Positions 1-12,198 of a stretch of 64,000 bases of DNA are shown here, piece after piece. Location: positions 10,168,001 to 10,232,000 of the forward strand of contig OZ059895.1 of assembly GCA_964057225.1 (NCBI GenBank). The letters run 5' to 3'. The stretch comes from Auanema rhodensis. Its lineage: Eukaryota; Nematoda; Chromadorea; Rhabditida; Rhabditidae. Position 1 is the first letter of the stretch, and every line of letters starts with the position of its first letter. The notes beneath the pieces are model-generated. The model was not told the DNA's origin, made no database searches, and worked only from the letters and a program-made list of their open reading frames with translations. The translations under genes were made by a program, and so were the position numbers.

Positions 1-3000
1 AACAATGTTTGTTTCGATAGGAAAAAAATAAAAACAATGAAGTCAAGACAAAGGTTCATTACCCACTGGTTTATAACTGCAATATAGAAATAAGATTGAA
101 GATAATTTGCTCTCGTTTGGTTCAGCTATCTAAGTTAAAATGCTTGAAAATTGAAAACATTTGTTACGGAAGAGATAAAATCAAAAATCAGCTGTATGGC
201 GTACTTTCAACAAAGTATGGTCGTAAGAGAAAATATCTGATATTCAATGGTTAACATACTTATTCTCGTTATAGTTTTTTTTCCAATTTTATGTTAGTTA
301 TGTAATTTTTCACGTTCCATCTGGAACCCTCGATGATATCAAATCTTATGAGCTCCAAATACAATGAATTGAGAAAGGTTTCACAGTTGCATAGTGTTTA
401 AACAATGTTTGTTTCGATAGGAAAAAGATAAAAACAGTAAATTCAAGACGAAGGTTCATTACCTACTCGTTTATAACTGCAATATAGAAATAAGATTGAA
501 TATAATTTGCTTTCCTTTGGTTGAGCTATCTAAGTAAAACTGCTTGAAAATTGAAAACATTTGTTACGGTAGAGATAAAAATGAAAATCAGCTGTATGGC
601 GTACTTTCAACGTAGTATGGTCGTAAGAGAAATTATCTGATATTCAATGGTTAACATACTTATCCCCGTTATAGTTTTTTTTCCAATTTCATGTTAGTTA
701 TGTATTTTTCCACGTTCCATCTGGATCCCTCGATGATATCAAATTTTATGAGCTCCAAATATAATAAATTAAAAAAGGTTTCACAGTTGTATAGTGTTTA
801 AACAATGTTTGTTTCGATAGGAAATAGATAGAAACAGTAAAGTTAAGATGAAGGATCAATAACTACTGGTTAATAACTGTAATATAGAAATAAGATTGAA
901 GATAATTTGCTTTCCTTTGGTTGAGCTATCTAAGTAAAACTGCTTGAAAATTGAAAACATTTGTTACGGAACAGATAAAAATGAAAATCAGCTGTATGGC
1001 GTACTTTCAACGTAGTATGGTCGTAAGAGAAATTATCTGATATTTAATGGTTAACATACTTATCCCCGTTATAGTTTTTTTTCCAATTTCATGTTAGTTA
1101 TGTATTTTTTCACGTTCCATCTGGATCCCTCGATGATATCAAATTTTATGAGCTCCAAATATAAGAAATTAAAAAAGGTTTCACAGTTGTATAGTGTTTA
1201 AACAATGTTTGTTTTGATAGGAAATAGATAGAAACAGTAAAGTCAAGACGAAGGTTCATTACCTAATGGTTTATAACTGTAATATAGAAATAAGATTAAA
1301 GATAATTTGCTTTCCTTTGGTTGAGCTATCTAAGTAAAACTGCTTGAAAATTGAAAACATTTGTTACGGAAGAGATAAATTTGAAAATCAGCTGTATGGC
1401 GTACTTTCAACGTAGTATTGTCGTAAGAGAAAATATCTGATATTCAATGGTTAACATACTTATCCTCGTTTTAGTTTTTTTTCCAATTCCATGTTAGTTA
1501 TGTAATTTTCCACGTTTCATCAGGATCCCTCGTTGATATCAAATCATATGAGCTCCAAGTACAATAAATTGAAAAAGGTTTCACAGTTGCATAGTGTTTG
1601 AACAATGTTTGTTTCGATAGGAAAAAAATAAAAACAATGAAGTCAAGACAAAGGTTCATTACCCACTGGTTTATAACTGCAATATAGAAATAAGATTGAA
1701 GATAATTTGCTCTCGTTTGGTTCAGCTATCTAAGTTAAAATGCTTGAAAATTGAAAACATTTGTTACGGAAGAGATAAAATCAAAAATCAGCTGTATGGC
1801 GTACTTTCAACAAAGTATGGTCGTAAGAGAAAATATCTGATATTCAATGGTTAACATACTTATCCTCGTTATAGTTTTTTTCCAATTTTATGTTAGTTAT
1901 GTAATTTTCCACGTTCCATCTGGAACCCTCGATGATATCAAATCTTATGAGCTCCAAATACAATAAATTGAGAAAGGTTTCACAGTTGCATAGTGTTTAA
2001 ACAATGTTTGTTTCGATAGGAAAAAGATAGAAACAGTAAAGTTAAGATGAAGGTTCAATAACTACTGGTTTAAAACTGTAATATAGAAATAAGATTGAAG
2101 ATAATTTGCTTTCCTTTAATTGAGCTATCTAAGTGAAACTGCTTGAAAATTGAAAACATTTGTTACGGAAGAGATAAATTTGAAAATCAGCTGTATGGCG
2201 TACTTTCAACGTAGTATGGTCGTAAGAGAAATTATCTGATATTTAATGGTTAACATACTTATCCTCGTTTTGGTTTTTTTTCCAATTTCATGTTAGTTAT
2301 GTAATTTTCCACGTTTCATCAGGATCCCTCGATGATATCAAATCTCATGAGCTCCAAATACAGTAAATTGAAAAAGGTTTCACAGTTGCATAGTGTTTAA
2401 ACAATGTTTGTTTCGATAGGAAAAAGATAAAAACAGTAAAGTCAAGACGAAGGTTCATTACCTACTCGTTTATAACTGCAATATAGAAATAAGATTGAAG
2501 ATAATTTGCTCTCGTTTGGTTGAGCTATCTAAGTTAAAATGCTTGAAAATTGAAAACATTTGTTACGGTAGAGATAAAAATGAAAATCAGCTGTATGGCG
2601 TACTTTCAACGTAGTATGGTCGTAAGAGAAATTATCTGATATTCAATGGTTAACATACTTATCCCCGTTATAGTTTTTTTTCCAATTTCATGTTAGTTAT
2701 GTATTTTTCCACGTTCCATCTGGATCCCTCGATGATATCAAATTTTATGAGCTCCAAATATAATAAATTAAAAAAGGTTTCACAGTTGTATAGTGTTTAA
2801 ACAATGTTTGTTTCGATAGGAAAAAAATAAAAACAATAAAGTCAAGACGAAGGTTCATTACCTACTGGTTTATAACTGCAATATAGAAATAAGATTAAAG
2901 ATAATTTGCTCTCGTTTGGTTGAGCTATCTAAGTTAAAATGCTTGAAAATTGAAAACATTTGTTACGGTAGAGATAAAAATGAAAATCAGCTGTATGGCG

Positions 3001-6000
3001 TACTTTCAACGTAGTATGGTCATAAGAGAAAATATCTGATATTCAATGGTTAACATACTTATCCTCGTTATAATTTTTTTTCCAATTTTATGTTAGTTAT
3101 GTAATTTTCCACGTTTAATCTGGAACCCTCGATGATATCAAATCTTATGAGCTCCAAATACAATAAATTGAAAAAGGTTTCACAGTTGCATAGTGTTTAA
3201 ACAATGTTGTTTCGATAGGAAATAGATAGAAACAGTAAAGTTAAGATGAAGGTTCAATAACTACTGGTTTAAAACTGTAATATAGAAATAAGATTGAAGA
3301 TAATTTGCTTTCCTTTAATTGAGCTATCTAAGTGAAACTGCTTGAAAATTGAAAACATTTGTTACGGAAGAGATAAATTTGAAAATCAGCTGTATGGCGT
3401 ACTTTCAACGTAGTATGGTCGTAAGAGAAATTATCTGATATTTAATGGTTAACATACTTATCCTCGTTTTGGTTTTTTTTCCAATTTCATGTTAGTTATG
3501 TAATTTTCCACGTTTCATCAGGATCCCTCGATGATATCAAATCTCATGAGCTCCAAATACAGTAAATTGAAAAAGGTTTCACAGTTGCATAGTGTTTAAA
3601 CAATGTTTGTTTCGATAGGAAAAAGATAAAAACAGTAAAGTCAAGACGAAGGTTCATTACCTACTCGTTTATAACTGCAATATAGAAATAAGATTGAAGA
3701 TAATTTGCTCTCGTTTGGTTGAGCTATCTAAGTTAAAATGCTTGAAAATTGAAAACATTTGTTACGGTAGAGATAAAAATGAAAATCAGCTGTATGGCGT
3801 ACTTTCAACGTAGTATGGTCGTAAGAGAAATTATCTGATATTCAATGGTTAACATACTTATCCCCGTTATAGTTTTTTTTCCAATTTCATGTTAGTTATG
3901 TATTTTTCCACGTTCCATCTGGATCCCTCGATGATATCAAATTTTATGAGCTCCAAATATAATAAATTAAAAAAGGTTTCACAGTTGTATAGTGTTTAAA
4001 CAATGTTTGTTTCGATAGGAAATAGATAGAAACAGTAAAGTTAAGATGAAGGATCAATAACTACTGGTTAATAACTGTAATATAGAAATAAGATTGAAGA
4101 TAATTTGCTTTCCTTTGGTTGAGCTATCTAAGTAAAACTGCTTGAAAATTGAAAACATTTGTTACGGAAGAGATAAAATTGAAATTCAGCTGTATGGCGT
4201 ACTTTCAACGTAGTATGGTCATAAGAGAAAATATCTGATATTCAATGGTTAACATACTTATCCTAGTTATAGTTTTTTTTCCAATTTTATGTTAGTTATG
4301 TAATTTTCCACGTTCCATATGGAACCCTCGATGATATCAAATTTTATGAGCTCCAAATGCAATAAATTAAGAAGGTTTCACAGTTGCATAGTGTTTAAAC
4401 AATGTTTGTTTCGATAGGAAATAGATAGAAACAGTAAAGTTAAGATGAAGGTTCAATAAGTACTGGTTTATAACTGTAACATAGAAATAAGATTGAAGAT
4501 AATTTGCTTTCCTTTGGTTGAGCTATCTAAGTAAAACTGCTTGAAAATTGGAAACATTTGTTACGGAAAAGATAAAATTGAAATTCAGCTGTATGGCGTA
4601 CTTTCAACGTAGTATGGTCGTAAGAGAAAATATCTGATATTCAATGGTTAACATACTTATCCTCGTTTTAGTTTTTTTTCCAATTTCATGTTAGTTATGT
4701 AATTTTCCACGTTCCATCAGGATCCCTCGATGATATCAAATCTTATGAGCTCCAAATACAATAAATTAAAAAAGGTTTCACAGTTGCATAGTGTTTAAAC
4801 AATGTTTGTTTCGATAGGAAAAAGATAAAAACAGTAAAGTCAAGACGAAGGTTCATTACCTACTCGTTTATAACTGCAATATAGAAATAAGATTGAATAT
4901 AATTTGCTTTCTTTTGGTTGAGCTATCTAAGTAAAACTGCTTGAAAATTGAAAACATTTGTTACGGAAGAGATAAATTTGAAAATCAGCTGTATGGCGTA
5001 CTTTCAACGTAGTATTGTCGTAAGAGAAAATATCTGATATTCAATGGTTAACATACTTATCCTCGTTTTAGTTTTTTTTCCAATTCCATGTTAGTTATGT
5101 AATTTTCCACGTTTCATCAGGATCCCTCGTTGATATCAAATCTTATGAGCTCCAAATACAATAAATTGAAAAAGGTTTCACAGTTGCATAGTGTTTGAAC
5201 AATGTTTGTTTCGATAGGAAAAAAATAAAAACAATGAAGTCAAGACAAAGGTTCATTACCCACTGGTTTATAACTGCAATATAGAAATAAGATTGAAGAT
5301 AATTTGCTCTCGTTTGGTTCAGCTATCTAAGTTAAAATGCTTGAAAATTGAAAACATTTGTTACGGAAGAGATAAAATCAAAAATCAGCTGTATGGCGTA
5401 CTTTCAGCAAAGTATGGTCGTAAGAGAAAATATCTGATATTCAATGGTTAACATACTTATTCTCGTTATAGTTTTTTTTCCAATTTTATGTTAGTTATGT
5501 AATTTTCCACGTTCCATCTGGAACCCTCGATGATATCAAATCTTATGAGCTCCAAATACAATAAATTGAGAAAGGTTTCACAGTTGCATAGTGTTTAAAC
5601 AATGTTTGTTTCGATAGGAAAAAGATAAAAACAGTAAATTCAAGACGAAGGTTCATTACCTACTCGTTTATAACTGCAATATAGAAATAAGATTGAATAT
5701 AATTTGCTTTCCTTTGGTTGAGCTATCTAAGTAAAACTGCTTGAAAATTGAAAACATTTGTTACGGTAGAGATAAAAATGAAAATCAGCTGTATGGCGTA
5801 CTTTCAACGTAGTATGGTCGTAAGAGAAATTATCTGATATTCAATGGTTAACATATTTATCCCCGTTATAGTTTTTTTTCCAATTTCATGTTAGTTATGT
5901 ATTTTTCCACGTTCCATCTGGATCCCTCGATGATATCAAGTTTTATGAGCTCCAAATATAATAAATTAAAAAAGGTTTCACAGTTGTATAGTGTTTAAAC

Positions 6001-6715
6001 AATGTTTGTTTCGATAGGAAATAGATAGAAACAGTAAAGTTAAGATGAAGGATCAATAACTACTGGTTAATAACTGTAATATAGAAATAAGATTGAAGAT
6101 AATTTGCTTTCCTTTGGTTGAGCTATCTAAGTAAAACTGCTTGAAAATTGAAAACATTTGTTACGGAACAGATAAAAATGAAAATCAGCTGTATGGCGTA
6201 CTTTCAACGTAGTATGGTCGTAAGAGAAATTATCTGATATTTAATGGTTAACATACTTATCCCCGTTATAGTTTTTTTTCCAATTTCATGTTAGTTATGT
6301 ATTTTTTCACGTTCCATCTGGATCCCTCGATGATATCAAATTTTATGAGCTCCAAATATAAGAAATTAAAAAAGGTTTCACAGTTGTATAGTGTTTAAAC
6401 AATGTTTGTTTTGATAGGAAATAGATAGAAACAGTAAAGTCAAGACGAAGGTTCATTACCTAATGGTTTATAACTGTAATATAGAAATAAGATTAAAGAT
6501 AATTTGCTTTCCTTTGGTTGAGCTATCTAAGTAAAACTGCTTGAAAATTGAAAACATTTGTTACGGAAGAGATAAATTTGAAAATCAGCTGTATGGCGTA
6601 CTTTCAACGTAGTATTGTCGTAAGAGAAAATATCTGATATTCAATGGTTAACATACTTATCCTCGTTTTAGTTTTTTTTCCAATTCCATGTTAGTTATGT
6701 AATTTTCCACGTTTC
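1..6715 (+). repeat. Satellite A: tandem array of ~400-bp monomers
   Basis: Head-to-tail array recognised by the recurring start AACAATGTTTGTTTCGATAG. Monomers begin at 1, 401, 801, 1201, 1601, 2000, 2400, 2800, 3200, 3599, 3999, 4398, 4798, 5198, 5598, 5998 and 6398. Sixteen are complete (399-400 bp) and the seventeenth stops after about 318 bp at 6715. The small length changes are single-base indels, such as the missing T near 3208. All monomers share one orientation and differ by scattered substitutions. No monomer carries a long open frame. The array is very AT-rich. It runs off the left edge of the window, so its real size is unknown. It shares no obvious sequence with satellite B. I do not recognise it as a named satellite family. 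Confidence 0.97.
5198..6715 (+). repeat. Higher-order repeat copy in satellite A (matches 1-~1518)
   Basis: The monomers starting at 5198, 5598, 5998 and 6398 carry, in the same order, the diagnostic variants of those at 1, 401, 801 and 1201. Examples are the AAAAAAATAAAAACAATGAAG start of the first, the GGATCAATAACTACTGG variant of the third, and the TTTTGATAGG start and GTAGTATTG variant of the fourth. The offset is 5197 bp, or 13 monomers. This is a higher-order repeat or a large tandem duplication. A shorter one is also visible: the pair at 2000 and 2400 is repeated at 3200 and 3599. Confidence 0.85.
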
Positions 6716-6750
6716 AAAAAAAAACTAATTGTTATAATTTTTAATATCGC
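6716..6750. other. Satellite A / low-copy junction and short 3' flank
   Basis: Satellite A breaks off inside its CACGTTTC segment and is followed directly by a run of nine A residues and then non-repetitive sequence. On the minus strand this is the immediate 3' flank of the small gene ending at 6751. An ATTAAA hexamer (minus strand, 6740-6745) lies only a few bases after the stop codon and could be a variant polyadenylation signal. It is too close to the stop, and the region too AT-rich, to be sure. Confidence 0.5.
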
Positions 6751-7040
6751 TTACTCATCACTGTCATCCAAGGTTATTACTTCAATAACCCTTGATGATG
6801 AGGGCCCACTGTTAAAAGTGGGTGATGTGGGCTCACAGAGCTCGATCCCACCAGCCTCGGTAAACTTTATACGTTTACTAAAAAACAAAATATATATAAA
6901 GATTCAAAATATTGTTAAATTACCTGAGCTGATTAATCTCTTCATAATCAAATCCTAGCTCTTCACATAAACGTTTATAACTGAAAAAAGAAAAAGTTTA
7001 CAAACAAATAATCAAAAAGACACAACCTATTAGCAGCCAT
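6751..7040 (-). CDS. Small three-exon gene, 65-aa protein with SUMO-interaction-like C-terminus
   Basis: Predicted minus-strand gene, not a recognised family. Coding exons are 7040-7027, 6980-6924 and 6877-6751 (stop TAA). Both introns are 46 nt, begin GT and end in T-rich AG (TTTTTTCAG and GTTTTTTAG). Both junctions split a serine codon AG|T and the frame stays open throughout: 198 nt, 65 aa plus stop. The N-terminal half (residues 6-29) is charged and probably helical, with KRLCEELGFDYEEI at 7-20 and KRIK at 25-28. A Ser/Pro/Thr-rich linker (40-52) leads to VIEVI at 54-58 followed by TLDDSDE. That hydrophobic core plus acidic/Ser tail is the pattern of a SUMO-interaction motif. An in-frame upstream ATG at 7088 would add 16 residues (81 aa), and an in-frame TAA lies just before it. 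Splicing is inferred, and a degenerate gene or the 3' end of a larger gene is possible. The gene sits between two satellite arrays. Confidence 0.55.
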
Positions 7041-7436
7041 TGTACCTTGATATAATGAATATATCAGTCTACACATTGCTGTTGGCATTGTAATTTGTTA
7101 TGTAACATGGATTTGGGTACAGCTGTCAAAACTAGCAGTTGCGATAAACTTTAAAATAAATAAGCTTATTGAATACATCTGTTTTTATTGTCCCCGTCGG
7201 ATTAATTTTTGTTATTAGTTCTTATTAAATTAACTTTATGCGTTTCATTGAGGTCAGCGCAACTGTTTGTTAATCTTATTGTATTTACCTTCAATGTGTG
7301 CTCTATTTAGTTATTGTATTGTTATATTAGTAAAATAAAGTTTAAAACTAATCTTTTATTATAATTTGAAACCTTTACTTGTTAGAATAAATATAATTAA
7401 TAACAATTTGTAATTTCAAAAATTAATAATTTAATG
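7041..7436. other. Low-copy sequence upstream of the small gene
   Basis: No gene supported. It contains the alternative upstream start of the minus-strand gene (ATG at 7088-7086), then AT-rich non-repetitive sequence. Around 7219-7251 there is a diverged relative of the 55-bp repeat unit found downstream (GTTCTTATTAAATTAAC, against GTTCTTATCGAATTAAC), so that repeat may once have been longer. No convincing promoter element was identified. Confidence 0.5.
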
Positions 7437-7586
7437 TCGTTCTTATCGAATTAACTTTCGATATGTGTTCCATTAAATTTTGGTATTTTATATCGTTCTT
7501 ATCGAATTAACCTTCGATATGTGTTCCATTAAATTTTGTATTTCATATCGTTCTTATCGAATTAACCTTCGATATGTGTTCCATTG
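7437..7586. repeat. Three-copy 55-56 bp tandem repeat with internal dyad
   Basis: Units begin TCGTTCTTATCGAATTAA at 7437, 7493 and 7548 and run to the shared GATATGTGTTCCATT segment. Each unit contains the perfect inverted repeat TATCGAA / TTCGATA around a 6-nt centre (TTAACC or TTAACT). This is a direct observation. The dyad could form a small hairpin or bind a dimeric protein, but nothing further can be said. Confidence 0.9.
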
Positions 7587-8040
7587 AACTACCCGTAACA
7601 AGTACGGTGAACAAAATTATCTACATGCAAAAATTTTATTGATCTTTAAAAATACAAATAAAATAGTACAAACACAATACAATAAAAAATAAACAAAATA
7701 AGTAAACAAACATTATTAATAAATATAATAAAGAAATAAAGAAATAAATAAAATTTAAAAACAAATTTATATATTTAAAATTTAAATATAATTTATATAT
7801 AAAATTTAAAGCTTAAATATAATTTATATATATAAAATTTAAATATAATTTAAATATTTAAAATTAAGATTTTTATTTTTACTTAATATATTTAAAAATA
7901 ATTGAAAATATATACATACATTTGAAAAAGCATATTTAAATTTGATTTAAAAAAAAAAATTTTAAAAAAAAATCAAAAAAAAAAAATCATGCTTTAAATC
8001 ATGACTTTTATATTTAAAAAAGGAAAATCCATGAACCATG
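7587..8040. repeat. A/T-only low-complexity tract
   Basis: After a short unique stretch (7587-7660) the sequence is nearly pure A/T, with runs such as AAATTTAAATATAATTTATA repeated imperfectly and several A homopolymers (about 7948-7987). There is no gene and no recognisable element. It forms the spacer between the low-copy island and the edge of satellite B. Confidence 0.85.
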
Positions 8041-8049
8041 ATCCTAAAA

Positions 8050-8155
8050 TATGATTTTAACAGCTGACGCTCAAAAATATGTTTTTGACAGCTGACGCGC
8101 CCCAAAAGTATGTTTTTAGCAGCTGACGCCCCCAAAAGTATGTTTTTAGCAACTG
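8050..8155. repeat. 28-31 bp minisatellite (CAGCTGACGC units)
   Basis: CAGCTGACGC starts at 8061, 8089 and 8120, each followed by a C- and A-rich stretch and TATGTTTTT. A fourth, degenerate unit (GCAACTG) is at about 8149. Unit lengths are 28 and 31 bp. It is more GC-rich than its surroundings and stands at the proximal edge of satellite B. A minus-strand open frame over it is a by-product of the repetition. Confidence 0.85.
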
Positions 8156-8166
8156 TTTGGGGGCGT
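8126..8166. other. 11-bp perfect inverted repeat at satellite B edge
   Basis: ACGCCCCCAAA at 8126-8136 is the exact reverse complement of TTTGGGGGCGT at 8156-8166, with a 19-nt spacer. It is a GC-rich stem in an A/T-rich context. It overlaps the last minisatellite unit and lies just before the first recognisable satellite B monomer (about 8190). It might be a hairpin, or a remnant of a terminal inverted repeat. No transposase or second end was found. Confidence 0.75.
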
Positions 8167-8189
8167 GGTTAGTAAATTTTGCACGGCTC

Positions 8190-11100
8190 TCTACTGATGT
8201 AGCACGTACTTCTAGGACAAGAAATAAAATTTTTAGAATATTTAATTTTTCATAAAAATCAAACGAAATAGCAAGTTGAACCCGCCGCAAAACATGATTA
8301 CTATGGATATATGCTTACAAAACCAAAATTATATTATCAAACTGTCGATTTTCAGTTGAATAAGATGATGCACGTATTTCTAGGGCTAAAAATAAACATT
8401 TTAAAATTTTTAATTTTTCATAAAAATCGAACAAAATAGCAACTTGAGCCCGCCGTAAAATATGATTAATATATTTCTCTGCTAACAAAATTTGTTTTTA
8501 CTTTTTTTATCAACTAATTTTCAGTTGAATGAGATGTAGCACGTACTTCTAGGACAAGAAATAAAATTTTTAGAATATTTCATTTTTCATAAAAATCAAA
8601 CGAAATATGAAGTTGAACCCACCGCAAAACATGATTACTATGGATATATGCTTACAAAACCTAAATTATATTGTCAAATAGTAAATTTTGAGTTGAATGA
8701 GATGTTGCACGTATTTCTAGGGCTAAAAATAAACATTTTTAAAATTTTAATTTTTCATAAAAATCGAACAAAATAGCAACTTGAACCCACCGCAAAACAT
8801 GATTACTATGGATATATGCTTACAAAACCTAATTCATATCATCTAACAGTTCATTCTGAGTTGAGTGAGATGTTGCCCGTAATGTTAAGACTGAAAATAA
8901 AAGTAATACATTATTTAGTTTTTCTTAAAAATCGAACAAAATAGCAACTTGAGCCCGCCGGAAAATATGATTAATATATTTCTCTGCTAACAAAACTTGT
9001 TTTACTTTTTTAATCAACTAATTCTCAGTTGAATGAGATGTAGCACGTACTTCTAGGACAAGAAATAAAATTTTTAGAATATTTATTTTTTCATAAAAAT
9101 CAAACGAAATATCAAGTTGAACCGGCCGCAAAACATGATTACTATGGATATATGCTTACAAAACCAAATTTTTATTATCAAACTGTCGATTTTCAGTTGC
9201 ATAAGATGATGCACGTATTTCTAGGGCTAAAAATAAACATTTTAAAACTTTTAATTTTTCATAAAAATTGAACAAAATAGCAACTTGAGCCCGCCGGAAA
9301 ATATGATTAATATAATTCTGTGCTAACAAAATTTGTTTCACTCTTTTTAATCAACTAATTCTCAGTTGAATGAGATGTAGCACGTACTTCTAGAACAAGA
9401 AATAAAATTTTTAGAATATTTATTTTTTCATAAAAATCAAACGAAATAGCAAGTTGAACCGGCCGCAAAACATGATTACTACGGATATATGCTTACAAAA
9501 CCAAATTTGTATTATAAAACTGTCGATTTTCAGTTGACTAAGATGATGCACGTATTTCTAGGGCTGAAAATAAACATTTTAAAACTTTTAATTTTTCATA
9601 AAAATTGAACAAAATAGCAACTTGAGCCCGCCGGAAAATATGATTAATATATTTCTGTGCTAACAAAATTTGTTTAACTTTTTTAATCAACTAATTTTCA
9701 GTTGAATGAGATGTAGCACGTTCTTCTAGGACAAGAAATAAAATTTTTAGGATATTTAATTTTTCATAAAAATCAAACGAAATATCAAGTTGAACCTGCC
9801 GCAAAACATGATTACTATGGATATATGCTTACAAAACCAAAATTATATTATCACATTGTCGATTTTCAGTTGAATAAGATGATGCACGTATTTCTAGGGC
9901 TAAAACCAAACATTTTAAAATTTTTAATTTTTCATAAAAATCGAACAAAATAGCAACTTGAGCCCGCCGGAAAATATGATTAATATGTTTCTGTGCTAAC
10001 AAAAGTTGTTTTATCTTTTTAGACAACTAGTTCTTAGTCGAATGAGATGTAGCACGTACTTCTAGGACAAGAAATAAAATTTTTAGAATTTTTAATTTTT
10101 CATAAAAATCAAACGAAATAGCAAGTTCAGCCCGCCGCAAAACATGATTACTATGCATATATGCTTACAAAACCTAATTTATATTGTCAAATAGTAAATT
10201 TTGAGTTGAATGAGATGTTGCACGTATTTCTAAGGCTAAAAATAAACATTTAAAAAATTTTAATTTTTCATAAAAATCGAACAAAATAGCAACTTGAGCC
10301 CGCCGGAAAATATGATTAATATGGTTCTGTGCTAACAAAATTTGTTATACCTTTTCAATCAACTAATTCTTAGTTAAATGAGATGTAGCACGTACATCTA
10401 GGACAGGAAATAAAATTTGTAGAATATTTAATTTTTCATAAAAAACAAACGAAATATCAAGTTGAACCCACCGCAAAACATGATTACTATGGATATATGC
10501 TTACAAAACCTAATTTATATTGTCAAATAGTAAATTTTGAGTTGAATGAGATGTTGCACGTATTTCTAAGGCTAAAAATAAACATTTAAAAAATTTTAAT
10601 TTTTCATAAAAATCGAACAAAATAGCAACTTGAGCCCGCCGGAAAATATGATTAATATGGTTCTGTGCTAACAAAATTTGTTATACCTTTTCAATCAACT
10701 AATTCTTAGTTAAATGAGATGTAGCACGTACATCTAGGACAGGAAATAAAATTTGTAGAATATTTAATTTTTCATAAAAAACAAACGAAATATCAAGTTG
10801 AACCCACCGCAAAACATGATTACTATGCATATATGCTTACAAAACCTAATTTATATTGTCAAATAGTAAATTTTGAGTTGAATGAGATGTTGCACGTATT
10901 TCTAAGGCTAAAAATAAACATTTAAAAAATTTTAATTTTTCATAAAAATCGAACAAAATAGCAACTTGAGCCCGCCGGAAAATATGATCAATATGGTTCT
11001 GTGCTAACAAAATTTGTTATACCTTTTCAATCAACTAATTCTTAGTTAAATGAGATGTAGCACGTACATCTAGGACAGGAAATAAAATTTGTAGAATATT

Positions 11101-12198
11101 TAATTTTTCATAAAAAACAAACGAAATATCAAGTTGAACCCACCGCAAAACATGATTACTATGGATATATGCTTACAAAACCTAATTTATATTGTCAAAT
11201 AGTAAATTTTGAGTTGAATGAGATGTTGCACGTATTTCTAGGGCTAAAAATAAACATTTTAAAAATTTTAATTTTTCATAAAAATCGAACAAAATAGCAA
11301 TTTGAGCCCGCCGGAAAATATGATTAATATGGTTCTGTGCTAACAAAGTTTGTTATACCTTTTCAATCAACTAATTCTTAGTTAAATGAGATGTAGCACG
11401 TACTTCTAGGACAGGAAATAAAATTTGTAGAATATTTAATTTTTCATAAAAATCAAACGAAATATCAAGTTGAACCCACCGCAAAACATGATTACTATGG
11501 ATATATGCTTACAAAACCTAATTTATATTATCAAATAGTTAATTTTGAGTTGAATGAGATGTTGCATGTATTTCTAGGGCTAAAAATAAACATTTTTAAA
11601 TTTTTAATTTTTCATAAAAATCGAACAAAATAGCAACTTGAGCCCGCCGGAAAATATGATTAATATGGTTCTGTGCTAACCAAATTTGTTTTGCCTTTTC
11701 AATCATTCCATTCTTAGTTTTTCTTAAATAATAAGATGTTGTACGTATTTATAGAGCTAAAAACAAATATTTTAAAATTTTTAATTTTTCATAAAAATCG
11801 AACAAAATAGCAACTTGAGCCCGCCGGAATATATGATTAATATGGTTCTGTGCTAACAAAATTGTTATACCTTTTCAGTCAACTAATTCTTAGTTAAATG
11901 AGATGTAGCACGTACTTCTAGGACAAGAAATAAAATTTGTAGAATATTTAATTTTTCATAAAAATCAAACGAAATAGCAAGTTGAACCTGCCGCAAAACA
12001 TGATTACTATGGATATAGGCTTACAAAACCTAATTTATCATATCAAACAATGGATTTTGAGTTGAATAAGATGATGCACGTATTTCTAGGGCTAAAAATA
12101 ATCATTTTAAAATTTTTAATTTTTCATAAAAATCGAACAAAATAGCAACTTGAACCCGCCGGAAAATATGATTACTATGGATATATGCTTACAAAAGT
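8190..12198 (-). repeat. Satellite B, reverse-oriented edge segment
   Basis: Minus-oriented satellite B, mostly alpha-gamma dimers (period about 336 bp) with a diverged beta monomer near 11700-11760. Monomers between 8190 and about 10350 differ more from each other and from the array consensus than those further in, as is typical of a satellite array edge. From about 10352 three dimers repeat almost exactly (10352, 10687, 11023), carrying the shared variants ACATCTAGGACAGG and CATAAAAAACAAACG. Open frames here are the satellite's intrinsic frame and are not annotated as genes. Confidence 0.93.

Noticed and set aside
6716-6724. A9 run at the satellite A junction as a retroposed poly-A tail
   Set aside because: It would have to be poly-A on the minus strand, after the gene's 3' end, but there it reads as poly-T. 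The gene also has introns.
8057-8290. 77-codon minus-strand frame
   Set aside because: Its C-terminal half is translated 28-31 bp minisatellite (repeated QLLKTYFWG) and its N-terminal half is satellite B.
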